NCBI GenBank assembly: GCA_013360465.1
Contig: JABWBO010000020.1
Span: 1-50,337, forward strand
From: Anaerolineae bacterium
Lineage (GTDB): Bacteria > Chloroflexota > Anaerolineae > Aggregatilineales > Phototrophicaceae
DNA length: 50,337 bases
Direction: 5' to 3'
Shown here: one piece after another, positions 34,739-43,049 of the stretch
How the letters are laid out: every line of letters starts with the position of its first letter
Numbering within the stretch: the stretch's first letter is position 1
Translations under genes and position numbers: made by a program
The notes under the pieces: model-generated
What the model saw: only the letters and a program-made list of their open reading frames with translations
The model's database searches: none
What the model was told of the DNA's origin: nothing

Positions 34739-36750
34739 CGCAGCGCTCCTATCGTGGCGACGATGGCGAAGACGACGATCAAGCCGCCGATGATGCCGAC
34801 GACGTTCCAGTTCAACTGCCCGGTCTGGGTGCGTTCGGAAGCGCCCGCCAGCCCCTGCACGAAGCTGCCGGTCGAATGCTCCAGTCCCTCGAACAGGGTT
34901 TCGTCGGCGTCGGCGAGCGCTTCGGTCAGGCGGTTATAGCCGGCATAAGTCAGGCGGTCGAAGACCAGCTCGGTCTCTTCAGCGGCTTTCAGCGCCAGTC
35001 CGGTGCGCTTGAAGGCGCAGATGAAGGTGCGCCGGTACAACTTGTCGATCCACCAGCCCTGGCGCATCACCTGCATCAGGCGTTCGGCGCGGGCTTCCAG
35101 CGGGTCGCGCCAGGCGGCGTTCGCTGCGCGCCGCACCGCCCGCCCGTAGATCAGGATCGCCAAGCCCATCCCACCCGCCGCCAGCGCCAGCGACGCGATG
35201 GCGACGCTCAAATGGAACGACTCCTCTTCTGCGCCGAGCCAGCCGGTCAGCGCGCCGCGTCCCGGCAGGTTGAGCGCGCCGCCGACGAGGCACAGCCCCG
35301 CCAGCAGCAGCAGCGGGCGCGTCATGATCGGCGGCGATTCCACCGCTGTTTTTGCCATCGGCGTGCGCGGCGCACCGAAGAAGACCATGACCCACTGCCG
35401 CCCGACATAGAACGCCGTCAGCCCGGCGGCGGCGGCGAGCGCCAGAAATGCCGCCGGGTTATGGTCCGCCGCCCAGCCCAGGATGGCATCCTTGGAGAAG
35501 AACCCCGCCAGCGGCGCAGCCCCGGCGAGGGTCAGCGCGCCAAGCGTATACGTCCAGAAGGTGAGCGGCATCCGCTTTCGCAGCCCGCCCATCTGCCGCA
35601 TATCCTGCGGAAACGGCTCGCCGCCGCGCCCCGCGTGGTCTGCCGCGTGGTGGGCGGCATGTTCCAGGGCGTGGACCACCGACCCGGCGCTGAGGAAGAG
35701 CAGCGCCTTGAAGCAGGCGTGGGTGATCAGATGAAACAGCGCGGCTGTGTACGCCCCCATGCCGACCGCCGCCATCATGAAGCCGAGCTGGCTGATCGTC
35801 GAATATGCCAGGGTGCGCTTGATGTCGCGCTGAGCGACGGCGGCGCTCGCCCCTAACAGCGCCGTGAGCGCGCCAATCGCCACGATCAGCGTCCCCGTGA
35901 CCGGCGCGAGCGCGAACAGCGCCTCGGAGCGGAGGATCAGAAAGACGCCGGCGGTGACCATCGTCGCGGCGTGGATCAGCGCCGAGACCGGCGTCGGTCC
36001 CGCCATCGCCTCCGGCAGCCAGACGAACAGGGGGATCTGCGCGCTCTTGCCCAGCGCCCCCGCCAGCAGACAGATCGTGACGGCAACCAGGAGCGGATCG
36101 CCGGCGGGCAAAAGCGACGCCCCGGCGAACACGGCGTCGAACTGAAGCGAGTCGAAATGCCAGAACAGCAGCCCGAAGCCGATCAGCAGTCCGGCGTCGC
36201 CGATGCGGTTGACGATGAAGGCTTTGCGCCCCGCCGTGCTGTTCTTCACGCCCTGCCCGTGCGGTTTGTCGAACCAGAAGCCGATCAGCAGGTACGAGCA
36301 GACGCCGACGCCTTCCCAACCGACGAACAGCACCAGATAGTTGTCGGCACTGACCAGCAGCAGCATCGCCGCCAGGAACAGGTTCAGATAGACGAAAAAG
36401 CGGGCATAGCGCGAGTCGCCGCGCATGTAGCCGACCGCATAGACGTGGATCAGCGTCCCGACGCCAGTGATCATGACCATCATCGCCGCCGACAGGGCAT
36501 CAAGGCGCAGCGCCCAGGGGACCTGCAGAGCGCCGACGGCGATCCAGTCGAACAGGTGGACGTGAACGACGCCGCCCGACGCCGCACCGACCATCCCCGC
36601 CGCCCACAACGCAGCGAGAAAGGCGGAGCCTGCCGCCGCGCCGGCGATCAGCCCCGGTGTTGGCTCGCGCAGACGGTGCGCCAGGAAGAGATTCGCCAGC
36701 ATGCCCAGCAGCGGCAGCAGGATGACGAGGATGACGGGGTGGACTGGCAT
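34735..36750 (-). CDS. Antiporter-like membrane subunit, NuoL type
   Basis: A 671-residue membrane protein. Glu146 in FVGWEGVGVCSYLLIGFW and Lys235 in AGALGKSAQIPLFVWLPEAM are the key ion-pump residues. The C-terminal part beyond about residue 500 is long and ends in a helix (GIIGGLIVVFAIVATIGALR), consistent with the lateral arm of NuoL that clasps the other pump modules. It is the largest pump of this complex and would sit at the distal end of the membrane arm. It lies 1 base after the NuoK-like gene. Confidence 0.93.
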   Translation of the reverse strand: MPVHPVILVILLPLLGMLANLFLAHRLREPTPGLIAGAAAGSAFLAALWAAGMVGAASGGVVHVHLFDWIAVGALQVPWALRLDALSAAMMVMITGVGTLIHVYAVGYMRGDSRYARFFVYLNLFLAAMLLLVSADNYLVLFVGWEGVGVCSYLLIGFWFDKPHGQGVKNSTAGRKAFIVNRIGDAGLLIGFGLLFWHFDSLQFDAVFAGASLLPAGDPLLVAVTICLLAGALGKSAQIPLFVWLPEAMAGPTPVSALIHAATMVTAGVFLILRSEALFALAPVTGTLIVAIGALTALLGASAAVAQRDIKRTLAYSTISQLGFMMAAVGMGAYTAALFHLITHACFKALLFLSAGSVVHALEHAAHHAADHAGRGGEPFPQDMRQMGGLRKRMPLTFWTYTLGALTLAGAAPLAGFFSKDAILGWAADHNPAAFLALAAAAGLTAFYVGRQWVMVFFGAPRTPMAKTAVESPPIMTRPLLLLAGLCLVGGALNLPGRGALTGWLGAEEESFHLSVAIASLALAAGGMGLAILIYGRAVRRAANAAWRDPLEARAERLMQVMRQGWWIDKLYRRTFICAFKRTGLALKAAEETELVFDRLTYAGYNRLTEALADADETLFEGLEHSTGSFVQGLAGASERTQTGQLNWNVVGIIGGLIVVFAIVATIGALR

Positions 36751-36751
36751 C

Positions 36752-37090
36752 TCATCCTCCGTTCTCCGCTTCCGGCGGGGTGTGAAACTTCATCGACAGC
36801 GTGCGCAGGTCGAGCGAACCGTGACAGCGCTGCATCTGCACCGCCAGCGCCAGCCCAATAACGGCGACCAGCGTATCGGCGACGATCACGCTGGCAGCCA
36901 TGCTCTGCGCGATGGCGATCTCGCCGCTGATGCTGCCGGCGACGACGACCGCCAACACCGCCGCCTTGCCGATGATCTGAAGCGAGAGGATCACCTTGAT
37001 GAGGTTGCGCAGGGTCATCAGCCCGTACAGCCCGATGCCCAACAGTCCGAAAACGGCGGCAATGCCCGCCGCGTACATGTCAATGATCAT
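36752..37090 (-). CDS. Membrane subunit, NuoK/MrpC-like
   Basis: A 112-residue protein with three helices. The segment LRNLIKVILSLQIIGKAAVL matches helix 2 of NuoK, but the buried Glu of bacterial NuoK is Gln38 here. In helix 3 the motif is SVIVADTLVAVIGLALAVQM, with Asp72 near the position of the second Glu, closer to MrpC/MnhC. It therefore sits between NuoK and MrpC in character. It overlaps the NuoJ-like gene by 11 bases. Confidence 0.85.
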   Translation of the reverse strand: MIIDMYAAGIAAVFGLLGIGLYGLMTLRNLIKVILSLQIIGKAAVLAVVVAGSISGEIAIAQSMAASVIVADTLVAVIGLALAVQMQRCHGSLDLRTLSMKFHTPPEAENGG

Positions 37091-37568
37091 GGCGGATTCC
37101 CGGCGGTTCCGCGTCCGTCCGGCGAAGGATGTTCAGCACGCTGATGATGCCGGCGAAGATCAGCACGATCTGTACCAGCATGTCCAGGCTGCGGTCCTGC
37201 CAGAGGATTTGACTGAAGGTGATGGGGACCTTATCCTGCCCGGCGGTGTTGATGGGCAGCAGCGTCAGCCCCAACAGGACGAGGCACAGCAGCGCGAGTC
37301 CGCCGGCGGCGGTTCTGGGGATGATCGGGGTCGGCATGGACGAAGTGCGTCCCATGAGACTCATCGCGAAGACGAACAGCACCGGCACCAGCCCCGTGCC
37401 CACGCTGAATTCGATCACGGCGATCTCGTGCGCGCCCAACATGTAGAGCAGTGCGGCTGCCCCTGCGCTGGTGACCGCCAGCCATAAGGCGGCGGTCAGC
37501 AGCCATCTGACGCTGATCGAGAGCAAAGCGCTGAACAGCATCACCAGGACAGCGGCGACGGAGAGCAT
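37080..37568 (-). CDS. Membrane subunit, NuoJ-like, first gene of membrane hydrogenase operon
   Basis: A 162-residue protein with about five helices. The segment LLYMLGAHEIAVIEFSVGTG followed by LVPVLFVFAMSLMG is the NuoJ helix 3 region, which undergoes rotation in complex I. A hydrophilic loop and a final helix (MLVQIVLIFAGIISVLNILR) follow. It could also be described as MbhD/MrpB-like, but length and motif favour NuoJ. The start is ATG 37568 preceded by AAGGAGG. The candidate dyad operator lies 29 bases upstream. Confidence 0.8.
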   Translation of the reverse strand: MLSVAAVLVMLFSALLSISVRWLLTAALWLAVTSAGAAALLYMLGAHEIAVIEFSVGTGLVPVLFVFAMSLMGRTSSMPTPIIPRTAAGGLALLCLVLLGLTLLPINTAGQDKVPITFSQILWQDRSLDMLVQIVLIFAGIISVLNILRRTDAEPPGIRHDH

Positions 37569-37596
37569 AGGACCCTCCTTCCAACATCCTGTACTG

Positions 37597-37622
37597 GCGC
37601 AACATTACATCTAGTGTTGCGC
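37597..37622 (-). promoter_or_regulatory. 26-base dyad upstream of the membrane hydrogenase operon
   Basis: The perfect 8-base arms GCGCAACA (37597-37604) and TGTTGCGC (37615-37622) enclose a partly symmetric centre; 11 of 13 positions pair. It lies just before the ribosome-binding site of the ten-gene operon. It could be an operator or a leader hairpin. It does not match FNR, CRP or Rex consensus sites that I know. Confidence 0.5.
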
Positions 37623-37759
37623 ATCGCATGAGCGCCCGCCAGTGTCGGATGTCACGCTCCAAGGGGATGTTTAGGCACGCCTAGAGTGCCGCCGCTTGAG
37701 CCTTCGCCCGCGCCTGCCCGCCTACCCCTAACTTTGGGGGGATACCTTTGAAGGCGCGC

Positions 37760-38374
37760 TCACCCACGCCGGCGCATGAACTGGATCATCAGCATCATCG
37801 CCAGCAGCAGGCGCATCTCCTCCTGCGGCGTCACGTCGCCAGCCTGCTCGATGCTGAACGCACCCTCAAAGAAGGCGGACTCTTTCTTCAGGCGCAGGAC
37901 CGGCGCGCTCAGATCTTCGGTGCTGCTGCCGCGATATGCCGTGTACGCCGGATGCAGCACGTAGCCGGAGAACATACCGATGATCGGCAGTTCGGAAAAG
38001 ACGGCGTCCAGCAGCTTAACCCAGGGATCATCCTCGCGGATATGATGCGTGACCGTGCCGTCGGGCGCGAAAATCTGGTAGGTCGCCCGCCAGATCGTCA
38101 TCAGCGTCTTGGGCTGCACATAGCCGAGCGGCTGACCGGTGGTGGAGTCGGTAAAATGGTATTTGGCGCGCACGTCGATCACCCGGTCGGCGTTGATGCG
38201 GAAGATCTCTCGCGATTTGCTCTCGTCGGTATAGATGCGCACGTCTTCGCGCAAATTCCACAGTTTTTGGTGTACGTAGGCGACCTGCTGTCCGGCGGCA
38301 TCGGTCACGATGATGCGCGGCGCGAGGGCGATCAGCTTAAAACGCAGGTTCAGGGGATAGTTGAAGTACGACAC
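37760..38374 (-). CDS. LURP-one-related / Tubby C-terminal-like protein
   Basis: A 204-residue protein. The pattern LNLRFKLIALAPRIIVTDAA, then GQQVAYVHQKLWNLREDVRI, REIFRINADRVIDVRAKYHF, GQPLGYVQPKTLMTIWRATY fits the LOR (DUF567) beta-barrel. The C-terminal segment (LLLAMMLMIQFMRRRG) is hydrophobic and may contact the membrane. Bacterial members have no settled function; a lipid- or membrane-associated scaffold role is often assumed. It uses GTG 38374 as start, with AGGAG upstream. It lies upstream of the hydrogenase operon on the same strand, about 190 bases away. Confidence 0.8.
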   Translation of the reverse strand: MSYFNYPLNLRFKLIALAPRIIVTDAAGQQVAYVHQKLWNLREDVRIYTDESKSREIFRINADRVIDVRAKYHFTDSTTGQPLGYVQPKTLMTIWRATYQIFAPDGTVTHHIREDDPWVKLLDAVFSELPIIGMFSGYVLHPAYTAYRGSSTEDLSAPVLRLKKESAFFEGAFSIEQAGDVTPQEEMRLLLAMMLMIQFMRRRG

Positions 38375-38601
38375 GGCGTTCCGGCTCCTTCTTCATGCTT
38401 ACTCATCGCTCACACGCTACAGTATAAGGCTGGTTTCCAGAATCGCGCTGGCGCATGACAGTGCGCGGGGCAATTCCGCCAGAAAGTGGGGTTTTTCGCC
38501 GCCGCGCCGGGTCAAAATGCGACAATTTCACGTCCTGCGTCGTATTTAACTGTATGGAACGGCTCTTTGGGCAATTGAGAACCATTTGAGGTGCTTGCAT
38601 C

Positions 38602-39063
38602 ATGTGGAGTCGTGAGCGTGGGCGCGGACCCGGACCGGGTCAGGCAGAGGTCGGACGGATGATGGTCATCGCGATGGTGATCGCCATCGTCGTTGGCACG
38701 ATAATCGCGCGGGGCGGCTTCAGCTTCGGCGGATGGTGGTGGTTTGTGGTCTTCATCCCAATCTTCATGGGCTGGAACCGGCGCAGCCGCCGCAGGGACG
38801 GGCGCGGCGATGCCATCGAGGGCGAAGCGTATGCATCTGGCAAACGCAAGAATGACGAGGGCAGCGACCTGGACGACGAAAAATCGAAGCGTACGGCGTT
38901 CGTGTTGGGCGACGACGGGGAATTGATCGAAGTGACGGCAGGCGGCGACCGCAGCCGGATCGCGGAGTCGTCCGAGGCGAGCGAAGCCGATCCGCCGCCG
39001 TTCGGCGCGGACCGCGCGCCGCTGCTGCGCCAGCAAGACGGGGATCGCCCGAATTACGTTTAG
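38602..39063 (+). CDS. Small membrane protein with charged cytoplasmic tail, function unknown
   Basis: A 153-residue protein. After a short basic N-terminus there are two closely spaced hydrophobic segments, MMVIAMVIAIVVGTIIA and WWWFVVFIPIFMGW, followed by an Arg-rich stretch (RRSRRRDGR) and a hydrophilic, Glu/Asp-rich tail. No family was recognised. The start is ATG 38602 with GAGGTG upstream. It lies 71 bases before the Ser/Thr kinase gene and could be cotranscribed, although the kinase has its own -10 box. Confidence 0.75.
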   Translation: MWSRERGRGPGPGQAEVGRMMVIAMVIAIVVGTIIARGGFSFGGWWWFVVFIPIFMGWNRRSRRRDGRGDAIEGEAYASGKRKNDEGSDLDDEKSKRTAFVLGDDGELIEVTAGGDRSRIAESSEASEADPPPFGADRAPLLRQQDGDRPNYV

Positions 39064-39086
39064 CGTCGCAGTCACCGCAACACGGG

Positions 39087-39092
39087 TATAAT
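39087..39092 (+). promoter_or_regulatory. Perfect -10 box before the Ser/Thr kinase gene
   Basis: TATAAT 42 bases before the kinase ATG. The region at -35 has no good match, so an activator or extended -10 may be needed. Confidence 0.4.
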
Positions 39093-39134
39093 GCAAAAGA
39101 CAGACCGCGGCAGCGTTCGAGAGGCAGGGGGGGC

Positions 39135-41129
39135 ATGACAGCGCTGGAAGGACAAACACTGGGACCCTATGAGGTACGCCACCAGATGGGGTCGGGCGGC
39201 ATGGCGACCGTCTACAAAGCCTATCACTCCCGCCTGGATCGGCACGTCGCCATCAAGGTGCTGCACGAGGCATTCCAGCAGGATGAGAATTTCCTGGCAC
39301 GGTTCGAGCGCGAAGCGCAGATCGTGGCGCGCCTTGAACACCCGAACATCGTGCCGATCTACGACTTCGCCGACATCAATGGGCGTCCTTACCTGGTGAT
39401 GAAGCACATCGAAGGGCAGACGCTCAAGTCGTTCCTGTTTCACAGCCCGCCGACGCTGGAGACCATCCGGCAGATTCTGCCGCCCATCGCCGACGCGCTC
39501 GACTATGCCCACCGCCAGGGCATCCTGCACCGCGACATCAAGCCGTCGAACATCATCATCGACGCCCAGGGCACGCCCTATCTGACCGATTTCGGGCTGG
39601 CGCGCATCGCCCAATTGGGCGAAAGCACGCTCAGCCAGGATGTGATCCTGGGTACGCCGCAGTACATCTCCCCGGAACAGGCGATGGGCAAGCGCGATCT
39701 GACGTCGGCGACCGATCTGTATTCGCTGGGCGTGGTGCTGTACGAGATGGTCGTCGGGCAGGTCCCCTTCAGCAGCGATACGCCCTTCGCCATCATTCAC
39801 GATCACATCTACCGCGCCCTGCCGACGCCGAGCGAGATCAACCCCGAGCTTCCGCCCGCCATCAACACGGTGCTGGAAAAGGCGCTCGCCAAGCGCCCGG
39901 ACGAGCGTTATGGGACGGCGACGGCGATGATCGCCGCCTTCCTGGAAGCGCTCGCCGCTTCAAACCTCTCGTCCCTCAACCCGAACCGCCGCGTCGTCGC
40001 CTCAGAGTCGCTGGCGCGCCTGCGCGAAAGCGATTCGCCGGAGGGGTTGAGCGACGAGGCTCCGACCACCCCGCTGCCCGCCGACCAGGCGCGTCAGCTG
40101 TCGCAGCAGGGGACGGGTCCTCAGCAGATTCTTCAGCCGCCCACGCCGCCGCAGCCGCCGCTCCCGCCCGGTCGCGAACGACCAAAACGCAAGGTCGAAG
40201 CCACCCTCGACCTGGGCGACATCAACTGGGGGCAGCTCGGGCAGCGCTTCGGCAGCGTCATCGAAGAGGTCGCCGAAAGCGTGGAAAAAGCCGTCGATCC
40301 CCAGCCGGTCGATGCGCTGCTCAGCCGCGACTCGGCATCGATTCGCCGGCGCGTCGAGGAAGAGTTCAAGAAGCGCCGCGAACTCATCAGCCACTTCATC
40401 GTGTTTGTAGTGGTGCAGATCATCCTGTGGGCGATCTGGGCTGCGGCGTCAGATTTCACCTTCGAGGTCGGCGCCGAAACCATCCGCTTCGGCAGTTTTC
40501 CCTGGCCCCTGATCATCTTCTTCGGCTGGGGATCGGGTCTGCTGGCGCACGCCGTCGAGACCTTTTACGACACCGGCAGACGTCTGCGCCGGCGCGCCGA
40601 AGCGGTGGAGCGCGAGCTGATTCGCAACTACGGCGAAAACTGGAGCGCCATCGCCGACAAGAAGGCGATCAAGGCGCTGCGCAAGCGGGTTGAAGCGCCC
40701 CATAAGAAGGTGTCGGAATTCTTCCAGCACGCCGGCGTCTACGTGATGATCAACCTGATGCTGTGGCTCATCTTCTTCCAGGCGAACGGCGACGGCATCC
40801 CCCTGCCGCAGGAGGTCTTCAACTTCATGCAGAACATGCCGTTCCCCTGGCCCCTGCTGGTCACTGCCCTTTGGGGCATCGGACTGGTGATCAACGGCTT
40901 CGAGGCGTTCTTCGCCGGCAGTCACGAGCGCGCCGTGCAGCGCGAGATCGCCCGCGAGGAATCGCGCCTGCTGGAGCGGGAATACGCCAAACCGAAGCGT
41001 TCTGCCGAGGCGCTGCTGGACGCGCCAACGACGGCGGAGGGCGTGCGCCTGACCGAAGACGGCGAGTTCACCGACAGCCTGATCGAGGAGATGGAGCGGG
41101 AAGACCGCCGGGGACACCGGCGGCGCTAG
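39135..41129 (+). CDS. PknB-like serine/threonine protein kinase with two 2TM domains
   Basis: A 664-residue protein. The kinase domain (about 10-275) is complete: glycine loop HQMGSGGMATVYKA, Lys41 in VAIKVL, catalytic loop ILHRDIKPSNIII (Asp134, Asn139), DFG (Asp152) and LGTPQYISPEQAMG. A Pro/Gln-rich linker (about 300-350) leads to two copies of a 2TM-type module: RRELISHFIVFVVVQIILWA to FPWPLIIFFGWGSGLLAHAV, and HKKVSEFFQHAGVYVMINLM to FPWPLLVTALWGIGLVINGF. No extracellular sensor (PASTA or similar) is present, so the input is probably membrane state or partner proteins. It is preceded by a G-rich ribosome-binding site. Confidence 0.93.
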   Translation: MTALEGQTLGPYEVRHQMGSGGMATVYKAYHSRLDRHVAIKVLHEAFQQDENFLARFEREAQIVARLEHPNIVPIYDFADINGRPYLVMKHIEGQTLKSFLFHSPPTLETIRQILPPIADALDYAHRQGILHRDIKPSNIIIDAQGTPYLTDFGLARIAQLGESTLSQDVILGTPQYISPEQAMGKRDLTSATDLYSLGVVLYEMVVGQVPFSSDTPFAIIHDHIYRALPTPSEINPELPPAINTVLEKALAKRPDERYGTATAMIAAFLEALAASNLSSLNPNRRVVASESLARLRESDSPEGLSDEAPTTPLPADQARQLSQQGTGPQQILQPPTPPQPPLPPGRERPKRKVEATLDLGDINWGQLGQRFGSVIEEVAESVEKAVDPQPVDALLSRDSASIRRRVEEEFKKRRELISHFIVFVVVQIILWAIWAAASDFTFEVGAETIRFGSFPWPLIIFFGWGSGLLAHAVETFYDTGRRLRRRAEAVERELIRNYGENWSAIADKKAIKALRKRVEAPHKKVSEFFQHAGVYVMINLMLWLIFFQANGDGIPLPQEVFNFMQNMPFPWPLLVTALWGIGLVINGFEAFFAGSHERAVQREIAREESRLLEREYAKPKRSAEALLDAPTTAEGVRLTEDGEFTDSLIEEMEREDRRGHRRR

Positions 41130-41215
41130 GGCTGGCGCACGCGGCGAACGATCATCGACAACGACAGCACGAGGTCACAGGGCAGAGCGCCGCGCTGACG
41201 CGCGGCGCCCTCCTT

Positions 41216-42997
41216 TCAGAACAGCCGTTTCTGCGAGTATGTTCCTTCAGGATACTCTGTCTCTTCCCGTGTCTCTGTCATGCCGCTTGTTCGCGCCGCC
41301 GCACAGACTTCTCCCCAACTGGTGAAGTAGTCGTCATAGTAGTGGATGGAATAATCGCCATGTTCGATCATTTCCTTGCGCGATGGAAGGTGTCCAATCA
41401 TCTGCGCAACGCGGCGCACCTCAAGCTGAAGCGTTTTCTTTGAGACCTTGTATTTTTGCTTTTTGAGTCGGGCGACCGGGCTGTTCTTCGTCGTCAGCAC
41501 ACGATCCGCTTTTCTGAAGGGGTCTATGCCCTCGTCGATTTCTGCGTGGCGTTCCGTCGCCATCTGGAAGTATCGCTCTTCTCGCTCGATTCCGATGTAT
41601 CTTCTACCCAGCTGATGCGCCGCGAGCGTTGTCGTCCCTGCGCCATTGAAACAATCCAGGACGATCTCACCGGGTCTCGTGAAGAGCGAGATGAGCCGAT
41701 ACATCAGCTGTGGCGGCAGCTGGCACGGGTGATCAACACGGCGGGAATTATGTTTCAATCGATGGACATCCCACCAGATGTCAGACAAGATACCGCGATC
41801 ATCCATGCCGATTCTGGCGCGCTTCGCCAGGCATTGTGATCTCAGACAATATCCTTCACCCAGCGGAGTCAGTGAGCGAAAAGATGATGAGCGTTGGAAG
41901 ATTTCGTCGTCTACAGATGCGCCAGTCAACCCTGGGAGGGGTCGAGGGATTCCCTTACTGAAACACAGGATTGTGTAGTGGGCAGGCATGATCATCCGTA
42001 CGGGAAATGAAAGGGCATCCCACACAATCCAGTTCTGATAGGTAAGGATAGTCCCCATGTGCAAAAAATGACGCACTGCCCAGAGGGGTATGTTTAGCAG
42101 GGCGAATGTCGCCCCTGGGCGAAGCACGCGCGCCACTTCACTGATCCACGCATCGCACCATGTGAAGTAGTCGGAAATCTTCAGATCATCCGCATATCCC
42201 AGGTAGTGCTTCTTCAAGTTGTAGGGAGGGTCCACAAACGCGAAGTCAATCGAATTGTCTGGGAGTGCCTTAAGCTCTGAAAGCACATCCCCGTGAAGCA
42301 AGCGGCTCTCAAGGTGCAGGGGGGCTGAGGTGTTCTCTACAAGCAGCTTGGACACGCTTCTTCGGCTGTGGAGCAGCCGCCGCAGGTCGCAGACGTGGAG
42401 TTCATGGTACTGCTCTATGCCGAACAAGTCCGCAAAACGCTCCAGAACCGGCGATAAATCCCCTTCTGGATTCACCGAAATATCCCGCCAGACATCGGAT
42501 ATGAGCGTGCCGTACGGGTGATACGTATGTTTTTTGCCGCCGTAATCTTTGGTCGTCTTTTGACATGCCGGACAGTAAGAATACTCAAGCCGTGTCTTGG
42601 TGTGATGAAGCTGTCCATCGTATTTCGTGTAGACCAGCGCACCCACATGCTGATGCTTCAGGGCGGCAGATCGTTCATTATCAATCAGGGGTTCTCGTTT
42701 CACAGCGATCCATAGATGAAAGCGGAGATGTGATTCGACAGCCTGATGAACGTGAACCAGATCGACGGCTTCGCCGAAAACGATCAGCGTTGCCTGATCG
42801 CCGAGTTGATCGGTGATGGACGAAATCATCGTGCCGACTCCATCCAGGGGGATCGACATTGCGTCCAGATGGGGCGTGGGCAAGCGCACGAAGTACACAT
42901 CATTGTACCTCGCGGCGCTCTGCACAAGCGCCTGTTGGGTCTCAGGAGAAGTGACTCTGATATCCAGACGGCGGCTTCCCTCGGAAAGGTGAACCAT
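41216..42997 (-). CDS. Solitary DNA methyltransferase (DPPY type, beta order) with extra N- and C-terminal domains
   Basis: A 593-residue protein. The catalytic motif IV is FVDPPYNLKK (256-265), before motif I LDCFNGAGTTTLAAHQLG (447-464), the order of beta-class amino-methyltransferases; DPPY suggests N6-adenine. Residues 1-200 look like a degenerate second methyltransferase copy (VYFVRLPTPHLDAMSIPLDG in the motif IV place) carrying a CPAC zinc-ribbon-like pair at 142-145. Residues about 523-573 (VRRVAQMIGHLPSRKEM, then YYDDYFTSWGEVCAAA) resemble the homing-endonuclease-associated repeat. No restriction endonuclease is adjacent. Base composition is visibly less GC-rich than its neighbours, suggesting transfer. 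The start is ATG 42997 with AGAGGCAGG. Confidence 0.85.
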   Translation of the reverse strand: MVHLSEGSRRLDIRVTSPETQQALVQSAARYNDVYFVRLPTPHLDAMSIPLDGVGTMISSITDQLGDQATLIVFGEAVDLVHVHQAVESHLRFHLWIAVKREPLIDNERSAALKHQHVGALVYTKYDGQLHHTKTRLEYSYCPACQKTTKDYGGKKHTYHPYGTLISDVWRDISVNPEGDLSPVLERFADLFGIEQYHELHVCDLRRLLHSRRSVSKLLVENTSAPLHLESRLLHGDVLSELKALPDNSIDFAFVDPPYNLKKHYLGYADDLKISDYFTWCDAWISEVARVLRPGATFALLNIPLWAVRHFLHMGTILTYQNWIVWDALSFPVRMIMPAHYTILCFSKGIPRPLPGLTGASVDDEIFQRSSSFRSLTPLGEGYCLRSQCLAKRARIGMDDRGILSDIWWDVHRLKHNSRRVDHPCQLPPQLMYRLISLFTRPGEIVLDCFNGAGTTTLAAHQLGRRYIGIEREERYFQMATERHAEIDEGIDPFRKADRVLTTKNSPVARLKKQKYKVSKKTLQLEVRRVAQMIGHLPSRKEMIEHGDYSIHYYDDYFTSWGEVCAAARTSGMTETREETEYPEGTYSQKRLF

Positions 42998-43049
42998 CTG
43001 CCTGCCTCTATCCGGTGGCGAAAGAGTCTTGGCGCGAAGAGTCGAAGCC

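Noticed and set aside
28821-37568. Reading the cluster as respiratory complex I (NADH dehydrogenase)
   Set aside because: Both CxxC nickel motifs are present in the large subunit, a HycI-like protease is encoded, and NuoE, F, G and M are absent.
37630-37660. Sigma54 promoter for the membrane hydrogenase operon
   Set aside because: A GG and a downstream GC pair occur, but the spacing is one base too long and the flanking consensus bases are missing.
41216-42997. Restriction-modification system
   Set aside because: Only the methyltransferase is present. Neither neighbour resembles a restriction endonuclease or specificity subunit.
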